Assembly: GCA_964480425.1 (NCBI GenBank)
Contig: CAYZPY010000010.1
Span: 1 to 34,345 of the forward strand
DNA: 34,345 nucleotides
Direction of reading: 5' to 3'
From: CAYYMD01 sp964480425
GTDB taxonomy: Bacteria; Planctomycetota; Phycisphaerae; SM23-33
Numbering within the stretch: the stretch's first letter is position 1; each line of letters starts with the position of its first letter. Below are positions 24,280-31,234 of this stretch, one piece after another. Below the pieces are notes generated by a model. It was not told where the DNA came from and did no database searches. It saw only the letters and a program-made list of their open reading frames with translations. The position numbers and the translations under genes are program-made.

Positions 24280-24385
24280 TATTATCTCCTTTCTGAAAAA
24301 CCTTTTAAAATATTCGCGGCAAGTTGACGCCATCTGCTCTTGACGTTGCATCATGGGCTCGCTATCCTGTCAGTATTACGAAACC

Positions 24386-24420
24386 AATATATAATAATAA
24401 CGGCAATAATTATTACGTAA
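24386..24420. promoter_or_regulatory. AT-rich divergent promoter region with AATAATTATT dyad
   Basis: The 153-base gap between the divergent transport operon and the methyltransferase gene is AT-rich. It carries ATAATAATAA (24391-24400) and the perfect dyad AATAATTATT (24405-24414). Fur-type operators are AT-rich inverted repeats of this general kind, which would suit a metal-uptake operon, but no convincing 19-base match can be drawn. No cobalamin riboswitch landmarks are seen. Confidence 0.3.
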
Positions 24421-24432
24421 AGGCAAAATAGT

Positions 24433-25059
24433 ATGATTAATAAAAATTTTTCGAGTTACACAGACCCGAGGGTGGATTTTTTCGATTCACATGCCGATAA
24501 CTGGGACTCGCAGGAAGACGCCCCCACCGAAGTAATCAAGCGCCTCGGCGAGATTGACGACCTGCTTAAACTACGTCCCGGCATGGACTTACTGGAAGTC
24601 GGCTGCGGGACGGGGCGACTGACGCGTTGGCTGGCACAGAAGGTCGCTCCCGGAAAGGTCGTAGGGGTCGATTTCGCGCCGCGCATGTTGCAAGTGGCTG
24701 AAAACAAAGGTATTAGCGCCGAATTCCGCCTGGCGGACGTCTGTAACGACGATTTGGGCGATCGCAGGTTCGATTTGGCGTTCTGTTTCCACTGCTTTCC
24801 GCATTTTCGCGACCAGGCGTCGGCTGTCAAAAACCTCGCCCGGGCACTGAAACCCACCGGCCGGCTCGTTGTTGTGCACCTGTCAAGCAGGGATGATATC
24901 AACTCCTTTCACGACGACATCGGCGGGTCCGTTGCCGGCGACCACCTCCCGGATGAGAAAACATGGGAAAATCTGCTCGAAGAGGCGGGAATGCAAAAAA
25001 CGACCCTGCTCGACGAAAAAGGATTATACTTTCTCGACGCCGTCGGCAAAGCCGAATGA
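24433..25059 (+). CDS. Class I SAM-dependent methyltransferase
   Basis: 208 residues. It contains the SAM-binding motif I LLEVGCGTGRLT (53-64), motif II region VVGVDFAPRML, and FDLAFCFHCFPHF at motif IV, which places it in the type 11 methyltransferase group. No signal peptide, so cytosolic. The substrate is unknown. The gene is divergent from the ABC/PEP-CTERM-like operon, so the two may share regulation. The ATG has an AAGGC ribosome site 10 or so bases upstream. Confidence 0.85.
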   Translation: MINKNFSSYTDPRVDFFDSHADNWDSQEDAPTEVIKRLGEIDDLLKLRPGMDLLEVGCGTGRLTRWLAQKVAPGKVVGVDFAPRMLQVAENKGISAEFRLADVCNDDLGDRRFDLAFCFHCFPHFRDQASAVKNLARALKPTGRLVVVHLSSRDDINSFHDDIGGSVAGDHLPDEKTWENLLEEAGMQKTTLLDEKGLYFLDAVGKAE

Positions 25060-25157
25060 TCCCCCCTGTGCGGCGTAATTTACAATTCCCTCTGCGGGAA
25101 GTATGCTCAGGCATCCGAAAAAGGTATATACCGATCGCATAACGAAAAGGCAGAACA

Positions 25158-26714
25158 TTGAACTGGGCCGAACTACCTGAAACGATTTTCATGACGGTTT
25201 ACACCTTCGTGCTGGTGGTGGTCTCGATATACGGTCTGCATCGGTACGTTCTGGTGTGTCTGTATTACCGCCACGGACGAAAGGCGCCCAAACTGCGTGG
25301 CCGCTTCGACGAACTCCCACACGTGACGATTCAACTGCCGATGTACAACGAGCAGTTCGTGGCCAGGCGGATAATACAGAAGGTCTGCGGACTGGATTAT
25401 CCTCGCGACAAGCTCCAGATACAGGTCCTGGACGACAGCACCGACCAGACTCAGGAAATCGCCCGCGACGCGGTGGACAAAGCCCGTCGTGACGGTTTCG
25501 ACATCGAATACATTCACCGCCAACAGCGTGTCGGATACAAGGCCGGGGCGCTTGGGCAGGGCCTCAAGACCGCAAAGGGCGAGTTCATCACGATATTCGA
25601 CGCGGACTTCATACCGTCGCCCGACATTCTCAAGCGGTCTATTCATTATTTCACCGACCCGAAGGTCTGCACCGTCCAGACCCGCTGGGAGCACATCAAC
25701 CGCGCCGACAGCATACTGACTCGCTCCCAGGCGATATTCCTCGACGGACATTTCGCCATCGAGCACATCGCAAGGAACCGCAGCAAACGGTTCATGAACT
25801 TCAACGGCACAGCCGGCACGTGGCGCCGCTCGGCGATCGAGGACGCCGGCGGATGGCGCCACGACACGCTGACCGAGGATCTGGACTTGTCGTACAGGGC
25901 GCAGCTGAAGGGCTGGAAGTTCATCTTCCTTCCCAACGTCACCGCCCCGGCCGAACTGCCCCCCGAGATGAACGCCTTCAAGAACCAGCAGTTCCGATGG
26001 ACCAAGGGCGGCGCCCAGACCGTCATCAAACTGCTGCCAAGGGTGCTGCTTTCAGACCTGCCGCTGAAGGTCAAGATCGAGTCGTTCTTCCACCTGACGG
26101 GATTTATGCTTCACGCCTTCATGTTCATGCTGGTGCTGATGCTGTTCCCGGCCATGTATTTGCGCTCCGTGCCCATGGAGCAGGGCACGTTCTGGCGCGG
26201 CGCGTTCGACATGAGCGTGTTCACCCTTGCCACTATGTCCGTGACGGTGTTCTACGCCGCCAGCCAGTTCGAGCTGTTCGGCGACTGGCGCAGCGTGCTA
26301 AAGTACATGCCGGTTCTTATGGCCATCGGCGTTGGGCTTTGCGTATCGAACACCAAGGCGATCCTGGAGGCGATTTTCGGACACCACAGCGAGTTCGTCC
26401 GCACGCCGAAATACGGCGAACACCGCAAATCGGCGAGTCTGCCCAAAAATTACACCCTCAACACGAAGCGCCGCCCCTGCCTGGTTCCGCTTGCTGAATT
26501 CGTCATGGGATTGTACATGTCCGCATGCGCGGTAATCAGCATAGTAAGCATGCACGCGATCACCACGGCGCCGTTTTTGGTGATATTCGCCTTCGGATTC
26601 TTCTACGTCTCGATAATGAGTTTCCGCGCCCAGCACGCCACCACGCCCGACCGCCAGGTCACACGCGGTCCCCGCCTCGCCGACGTTCCGCTAATCGAGG
26701 TCGAGCGGGACTGA
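25158..26714 (+). CDS. Processive GT2 glycosyltransferase, cellulose synthase-like (CslA type)
   Basis: 518 residues, a membrane beta-glycan synthase type. A TM helix (about 10-36) precedes a GT-A domain with VLDDSTDQT (90-98), DADFIP (148-153), TED (239-241) and QQFRW (277-281), the D, DxD, TED, QxxRW set of processive enzymes. Further TM helices (about 300-335, 355-400, 440-490) would form the polymer channel. The sequence is nearest in style to CslA-like mannan/glucomannan synthases; the sugar is not certain. The start is TTG 25158 with AAAGG about 8 bases upstream; ATG 25191 is an alternative. No PilZ domain or BcsB partner is present. Confidence 0.9.
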   Translation: MNWAELPETIFMTVYTFVLVVVSIYGLHRYVLVCLYYRHGRKAPKLRGRFDELPHVTIQLPMYNEQFVARRIIQKVCGLDYPRDKLQIQVLDDSTDQTQEIARDAVDKARRDGFDIEYIHRQQRVGYKAGALGQGLKTAKGEFITIFDADFIPSPDILKRSIHYFTDPKVCTVQTRWEHINRADSILTRSQAIFLDGHFAIEHIARNRSKRFMNFNGTAGTWRRSAIEDAGGWRHDTLTEDLDLSYRAQLKGWKFIFLPNVTAPAELPPEMNAFKNQQFRWTKGGAQTVIKLLPRVLLSDLPLKVKIESFFHLTGFMLHAFMFMLVLMLFPAMYLRSVPMEQGTFWRGAFDMSVFTLATMSVTVFYAASQFELFGDWRSVLKYMPVLMAIGVGLCVSNTKAILEAIFGHHSEFVRTPKYGEHRKSASLPKNYTLNTKRRPCLVPLAEFVMGLYMSACAVISIVSMHAITTAPFLVIFAFGFFYVSIMSFRAQHATTPDRQVTRGPRLADVPLIEVERD

Positions 26715-26779
26715 CCCGCAAATCCCTCATCTAAAATCCCTACCAGTCGTTTATCGCGCCCCGGCCACCAATTTAAGGT

Positions 26780-26795
26780 CCCGACTCCCGTCGGG
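26780..26795 (-). terminator. Hairpin downstream of tRNA-Leu
   Basis: On the minus strand, CCCGAC-GGGA-GTCGGG is a 6-bp stem 14 bases after the tRNA 3' end, with a short A/T stretch (TTAAATT) beyond. This may be a weak intrinsic terminator. Confidence 0.35.
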
Positions 26796-26808
26796 GTCTG
26801 TCTTTATT

Positions 26809-26893
26809 GCGAGGGGTGGGACTCGAACCCACAACCCCCTTGCGGGGGACCAGGACCTAAACCTGGCGCGTCTGCCGATTCCGCCACCCTCGC
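26809..26893 (-). tRNA. tRNA-Leu (UAG)
   Basis: 85 bases. The acceptor arms GCGAGGG and CCCTCGC pair perfectly. The anticodon stem is CCAGG/CCTGG with loop TTTAGGT, giving anticodon TAG (plus-strand 26857-26859) for CUA codons. The long variable arm CCCCC-GCAA-GGGGG is typical of a class II leucine tRNA. The T arm is GTGGG-TTCGAGT-CCCAC. CCA is not encoded. Confidence 0.96.
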
Positions 26894-26940
26894 CTGCGCA
26901 CGGGCGCTTTTTGGGCGAACTTTTCACCACCACAACAGTC

Positions 26941-26950
26941 TATATATATA
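26941..26950 (-). promoter_or_regulatory. Possible -10 region of tRNA-Leu
   Basis: TATATATATA lies about 48 bases upstream of the tRNA on the minus strand and could serve as a -10 element. No good -35 is seen at 17 bases. Confidence 0.3.
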
Positions 26951-27003
26951 GTGGACACCGAAAAAGTCCGAAAATTTCACGCCAAGTAAATTACCGCACC
27001 GGG

Positions 27004-27021
27004 GGGAGGGCGGACCCTCCC
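27004..27021. promoter_or_regulatory. GC-rich hairpin in the gap before the vWA/ExbBD operon
   Basis: GGGAGGG-CGGA-CCCTCCC is a perfect 7-bp stem. It lies in the 291-base gap from the tRNA (26893) to the operon start (27185). No T-run follows on either strand. A candidate promoter for the operon lies downstream of it: TTGCTT (27076-27081), 16 bases, TTAAAT (27098-27103). A TTGACA at 27132-27137 lacks a matching -10. Confidence 0.35.
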
Positions 27022-27184
27022 ACCGGAAGCAATAAAACCTTTTACCGCCACGCAAGAAGTGCAAAAGAAAAATAGTTGCTTAAATGTAATAAATACGTTA
27101 AATAAATTAACATTCGAGCGAGGACAGGGGCTTGACATGCCATATGATGTCCGGCGACATCTCGCTCGTCAGGAGCATGCAAAG

Positions 27185-28339
27185 ATGGCTGTGGAATTCA
27201 GTTGTGAAAATTGCGGCGAAATAATCACCGTCGACGCCCCTCAGGGCAAAAAGGTCAAGTGCCCCGCCTGCGGTAAGAAAGTATTCGTACCCGAAGGTCT
27301 GGCCTCTCTGCCCCAGCCGCACATCGACCGCGACGAATCCGGCGCCCCTCAGCGGGAATCCGGCCCACCGCAGGAGGGAGAAGCCGTCCAGGAGGAAGAA
27401 TTCGAGGAAGAACCCTCGGTGGTGATTGACGTCATGGCCAAAGCTCTTCCGGTTGTGATGAGTCTGTTCCTGCACGCCGGTCTGTTTTTGATAATGGTTT
27501 TCGTGGTGATGATCGTTTACCAGAGCGGGACCGGGGAGGAGAAGATATTCCCCGACGCGCGCTGGAGCGAAAATCCCGGCGGAAACGTCAATCCGGGCCA
27601 GTCGGACCCGAGTCTTAAGGCAAGCCAGCCGACGCCCACGGATCGTCGCGAGTATTCCCGCGAGGAATCTAACATATCGTCCGACACCGGGATGACCGAC
27701 AAGCGGATTGACGTGATCGGTCTTCGCGACGGGGGTGCCCGCGGGGGCGGAAAGGCGCCCCTTGGTCTGACCAGCGGGGGGAGCGGCGATGGTCCTCGCA
27801 GCGACTTCTTCGGCTCATGGGGCAACGCCCACCACATCGTGTACGTGGTGGACCACTCCGGTTCGATGGCCGACGTTTTCGACATGGTCCGCAGGGAACT
27901 GGTGCTGTCGGTGGGCAACCTGATTGACCGGCAGGATTTTCACGTGATATTCTTCGCCGACGGACCGCCCGAGGAGATGCCCACCGCGCGCCTGGTGCTC
28001 GCAGACGACCAAAATAAGGAAAGGGCGGCGCTGTTCGCCGACAGGGTTCTGGCGGCGTCGGTTAAACGCGGCACGAACCCCGTCCAGGCGCTCAAGCGGG
28101 CGTACGCGGTTCTCAGCAGTGCCGACAGGAAACGCCCCGGAAAACTGATTTACTTTCTGACCGACGGAGACTTTGTCGACAACGACGCGGTCCTGGAGCT
28201 TATTCCAAATCTTAACAAGCAGCATAACGTGCTGATAAATACATACCTTTACGGGCACAGGCCCCCCGAGGCGGAAAAACTCATGAAACAGATAGCCGCC
28301 GAAACCGGCGGGAAGTACAAATACATCACCCGGCAGTGA
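27185..28339 (+). CDS. Zinc-ribbon, TM helix and vWA-domain protein
   Basis: 384 residues. ATG 27185 follows AGGAG. The N-terminus is a zinc ribbon with C7-x2-C10 and C26-x2-C29, then an acidic Glu-rich stretch (about 60-77), one TM helix (about 88-112), a long Gly/Ser/Asp-rich linker, and a vWA domain from about 215 with the metal-site motif VVDHSGSM (222-229; DxSGS type). The expected topology puts the zinc ribbon in the cytosol and the vWA domain outside. It leads an operon with a periplasmic repeat protein, ExbB and two ExbDs, so I infer a role as an adhesion or assembly module coupled to the proton channel. No characterised homologue is known to me. Confidence 0.85.
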   Translation: MAVEFSCENCGEIITVDAPQGKKVKCPACGKKVFVPEGLASLPQPHIDRDESGAPQRESGPPQEGEAVQEEEFEEEPSVVIDVMAKALPVVMSLFLHAGLFLIMVFVVMIVYQSGTGEEKIFPDARWSENPGGNVNPGQSDPSLKASQPTPTDRREYSREESNISSDTGMTDKRIDVIGLRDGGARGGGKAPLGLTSGGSGDGPRSDFFGSWGNAHHIVYVVDHSGSMADVFDMVRRELVLSVGNLIDRQDFHVIFFADGPPEEMPTARLVLADDQNKERAALFADRVLAASVKRGTNPVQALKRAYAVLSSADRKRPGKLIYFLTDGDFVDNDAVLELIPNLNKQHNVLINTYLYGHRPPEAEKLMKQIAAETGGKYKYITRQ

Positions 28340-28372
28340 CGCACGACCGGCGGCGACCGGAAAACACACGAC

Positions 28373-29455
28373 ATGCGAAAAATTACACTGGCGATATTAT
28401 TGATTTGTGCAACGGTGCCTGTGGCACGGGGCGACGAGGTAGTCGTCAGCGGAATGCCGCCCTACGCGGGCGTGAAGGTATTGAGGGTGAACAACTGCCA
28501 GGTAATATTCACAGTGCCCGGCGGCAGGCAGCTTTCCAAGGGCATGTCCGAGGTGAAGTCCATAATCATTGACAATCAGGAGGACTTCAACAAGGCCGAA
28601 AAACTGCTCCGTCAGGGACAGCCCGAAAAGGCCGTCACCGCTTACGACGCCGCCAACAAAACCACCAGGAGCCCGCTGATAAGGTTGCTGGTTCATTATC
28701 GCCGCCTCGATGCGCTGGACCAGGCGGGATACATAGACATCGCGGTCCGGCAATGGCTGGTGATAGTAGACGAAAACAACGCCTCGAAGCAGTCGCTGGC
28801 GCTTCGACCGAAGAATCCGGCCCCCAAGGGGTCCCCACGGAACAAGTCGGCCATCGAAATCCTCCGCAAGCGCAAGGAAGACACCCAAGGCGCACTGGCC
28901 GAAGAAATACAGGCCCTGCTGGACAAGTTATACCGCGTAGAGGGCAAAGAATCCCCGTCGGAGCAGGACGGCGACACCGTCGAGGCGACCGACGACGGAC
29001 AGGGTCCCCGCACAAAACCCTTTAACGGGTCCAATGGCGATGCAAAACTGCTCGACGCCGCAGAAGAACTCATCTCCGGCGGGCAGGCACAGGAGGCGAT
29101 GGACCGGCTCGAGAAGAATCTCGACAAGTTCGACCGGAACAATCTGCCACGGGCGCTTCTGCTGATGGGTAAGGCGCGACAGGCACAGGCACAACTCGCC
29201 CCGGGCGAAAAGGCGGATGAGATGCTCATCAGCGCAGGACTGAACTACATGAAGGTCGTTGCGCATTTTCCCCATTCGCCCCAGGCGCCGCAGGCGCTGT
29301 ACCTGGCCGGCAAGGTCAATGCGTCGTTTTCCAAACCGAACATCCGGGCTGCAAAAAATGCTTTCAATATGGTCATCCAAAGGTATGATAAGAGCGAATA
29401 CGCCCAGAAGGCCAAGCGGAGTTTGACATCCCTTGAGGTCACCGAAGAGAAATAA
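28373..29455 (+). CDS. Periplasmic TPR-like protein
   Basis: 360 residues. A signal peptide (about 1-20, ends VARG-DE) is followed by a short beta-rich region (about 21-65, VVVSGMPPYAGVKVLRVNN), then helices with TPR-like AEKLLRQGQPEKAVTAYDAAN, a charged linker (about 195-225), and a C-terminal helical block resembling CpoB/YbgF repeats: LDAAEELISGGQAQEAMDRL and LYLAGKVNASFSKPN. The start is 33 bases after the vWA gene. CpoB-type proteins coordinate Tol-Pal with other envelope work, so a partner role for the ExbBD pair is likely but unproven. Confidence 0.82.
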   Translation: MRKITLAILLICATVPVARGDEVVVSGMPPYAGVKVLRVNNCQVIFTVPGGRQLSKGMSEVKSIIIDNQEDFNKAEKLLRQGQPEKAVTAYDAANKTTRSPLIRLLVHYRRLDALDQAGYIDIAVRQWLVIVDENNASKQSLALRPKNPAPKGSPRNKSAIEILRKRKEDTQGALAEEIQALLDKLYRVEGKESPSEQDGDTVEATDDGQGPRTKPFNGSNGDAKLLDAAEELISGGQAQEAMDRLEKNLDKFDRNNLPRALLLMGKARQAQAQLAPGEKADEMLISAGLNYMKVVAHFPHSPQAPQALYLAGKVNASFSKPNIRAAKNAFNMVIQRYDKSEYAQKAKRSLTSLEVTEEK

Positions 29456-29524
29456 TCCCGCGATACTGCTTTATAAACCACGCCATAAGTTGAACTTATA
29501 AAAAACTCGAAGGAGACCACCGTA

Positions 29525-30157
29525 ATGCAAAATTATACATGGTTTGAGATTCTGGTCTGGCCGGGCGCCGGTCCCATCGGAATAGTCGAATGGTTACTCA
29601 GTATAGTGACCATTGCGCTGATTATTCAGTACCTGGTGAGCATCCGTCGCACGACAATACTTCCGGGCGAGACGCATGTGCAAATCCAGAATATGTTCGA
29701 CAACAAGCAGTACCGCGACGTGATCGAACTTACTTCCAACGAGCCAAGTTTTTTGAGTTACATGGTGAACGCCGCCCTTTCGGAGGCGGCCCACGGATAC
29801 GCGGCGATGGAGCGCGCCATGGAAGAGGCCGCCGAGGAGCGCACCACCAAACTCCTTCGACAGATAGAATGGTTGAACCTCATCGGCAACATATCGCCGA
29901 TGCTCGGTCTTCTGGGCACGGTGTGGGGCATGATCGGGGCGTTCTTCACCATCGTCGAGAAGGGCTCTCCCAACCCGCAGGACCTGGCCGGCGACATCGG
30001 CGTTGCGCTGGTCACCACGCTGCTGGGGCTTGGAATAGCGATTCCCGCCCTGTCGGTATACGGGATGATGCGCAACCGCGTGGACGCCCTGGCCAGTGAG
30101 ACCATGACCGCCTGCCAGGAACTGATTTCCACCTTCAGGCCCGCGCCGACCGGATAA
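29525..30157 (+). CDS. MotA/TolQ/ExbB proton-channel protein
   Basis: 210 residues with the usual three TM helices (about 19-38, 120-142 and 155-180) and a cytosolic loop between the first and second. The family block IGNISPMLGLLGTVWGMIGAF and the later VALVTTLLGLGIAIPAL carry the conserved threonines that line the ExbB/TolQ pore. It would form an oligomer around an ExbD dimer and use proton flow to drive a periplasmic partner. GAAGGAG sits 7 bases before the ATG. Two exbD-like genes follow, so it might serve two ExbD types. TolQ or ExbB cannot be told apart from sequence alone. Confidence 0.92.
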   Translation: MQNYTWFEILVWPGAGPIGIVEWLLSIVTIALIIQYLVSIRRTTILPGETHVQIQNMFDNKQYRDVIELTSNEPSFLSYMVNAALSEAAHGYAAMERAMEEAAEERTTKLLRQIEWLNLIGNISPMLGLLGTVWGMIGAFFTIVEKGSPNPQDLAGDIGVALVTTLLGLGIAIPALSVYGMMRNRVDALASETMTACQELISTFRPAPTG

Positions 30158-30184
30158 GGACGCCACGGCGAGGAAAACGATATC

Positions 30185-30712
30185 ATGGCTAAAACAGTTG
30201 GTTCGACAAAACGATCGGGGGCGTCCGGCGAGGTGTCCATCAACCTCACCCCGATGATAGACTGCACGTTTCTGCTGATAATATTTTTCATACTCACGGC
30301 GCAATTCGTCTCCCAGCAGCTGCCCGACATGGAGCTGCCCTCGCTGAAGGAACCCAAGGCCGAAAAACGCACCGGAGAGAGCTCCCCGAACCAGATTACG
30401 GTTAACGTGCTGTCGGCCCACGAAAATCCCAAGGCCAAGCAGCGCACCATACTGCCCGGCGAGGCGTGGATGTATCAGGTCGGTCTGAAGCAAGTCCCGG
30501 TGGGAAATATTTCCGCACTGACGGACCTGATCCGTCTGCGCGTCAACAGCGCCAAGAGCAAGGGTTTCCGGCAAAAAGACATTTTCGTGGAGATACGCGC
30601 CGACGCACGTGTCAATTACGGCGCCGTGGCGCCGGCAATGATGGCGGCCGCCAAAGCGAACATAGAAAAAATGAACATTACCGCAAAAGTGACGTCACAG
30701 GAAAACCAGTAA
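30185..30712 (+). CDS. ExbD/TolR-family protein 1
   Basis: 175 residues. A short cytosolic N-terminus is followed by LTPMIDCTFLLIIFFILTAQF, a single TM helix carrying the conserved proton-carrying aspartate (D26). The periplasmic part ends in a helix-strand region VEIRADARVNYGAVAPAMMA, typical of the ExbD/TolR dimer domain. It partners the preceding ExbB in the inner membrane. The start has GAGGA upstream, 27 bases after the exbB stop. A second, related gene follows 11 bases later. Confidence 0.92.
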   Translation: MAKTVGSTKRSGASGEVSINLTPMIDCTFLLIIFFILTAQFVSQQLPDMELPSLKEPKAEKRTGESSPNQITVNVLSAHENPKAKQRTILPGEAWMYQVGLKQVPVGNISALTDLIRLRVNSAKSKGFRQKDIFVEIRADARVNYGAVAPAMMAAAKANIEKMNITAKVTSQENQ

Positions 30713-30723
30713 AGAACGAAAAA

Positions 30724-31224
30724 ATGGCTGCAGGCAACGGACAAAAACGGCAAGACGAAGAAACCGTCCATCACACTTCTGCGCGGATGAGGCGCGTGCG
30801 TCCCAAGGCGAAGCTCCAGCCGCCATTGACGCCCATGATCGACGTGGTGTTCCAGTTGCTGCTGTACTTCATACTGACCACGAACTTTCAGCCCGAAGGA
30901 CTGCTGCCCGGCACTCTTCCCTACGGACCGGTAAGTGGAGAGTCCGCCAGCATCGCCCACCCCATCCGCATTCACCTCCATCCCCAGGGCACCGATCGCG
31001 CCGACGTGGTATACGAGGTGACGCCCGGGGCGCGAGGGCTTTCGATAACCAGCGCCGAAGAACTATACAGGGAACTGCTCAAACGCCGCGGAAATGATCC
31101 CCGGAACGCCCCGCCGGTCATAATTAAACCAAGAGCAACAGTGAGATGGGGATACGCCGCCGAGGCGTATAACCAGGCCCTCCGGGCCGAATTCCAGGAA
31201 ATAAGCTTTGCTTCAAGCAGTTAG
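30724..31224 (+). CDS. ExbD/TolR-family protein 2
   Basis: 166 residues. A longer, basic N-terminus (about 1-30) precedes PLTPMIDVVFQLLLYFILTTNF with the conserved aspartate (D40), then a periplasmic ExbD/TolR domain ending with VIIKPRATVRWGYAAEAY. It is clearly a different paralogue from the gene before it, so the complex may contain ExbD heterodimers. The ribosome site is weak, so translation may be coupled to the preceding gene. The gene ends 10 bases before the ATG of the last gene. Confidence 0.9.
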   Translation: MAAGNGQKRQDEETVHHTSARMRRVRPKAKLQPPLTPMIDVVFQLLLYFILTTNFQPEGLLPGTLPYGPVSGESASIAHPIRIHLHPQGTDRADVVYEVTPGARGLSITSAEELYRELLKRRGNDPRNAPPVIIKPRATVRWGYAAEAYNQALRAEFQEISFASSS

Positions 31225-31234
31225 GTTCACAGGC

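Noticed and set aside
24280..24432. Cobalamin riboswitch before the importer operon
   Set aside because: The gap is only 153 bases and lacks the GCCACTG box and other conserved pieces.
27132..27137. TTGACA upstream of the vWA gene as its -35
   Set aside because: The bases 16-18 downstream (CGACAT) fit a -10 poorly; another pair upstream is slightly better.
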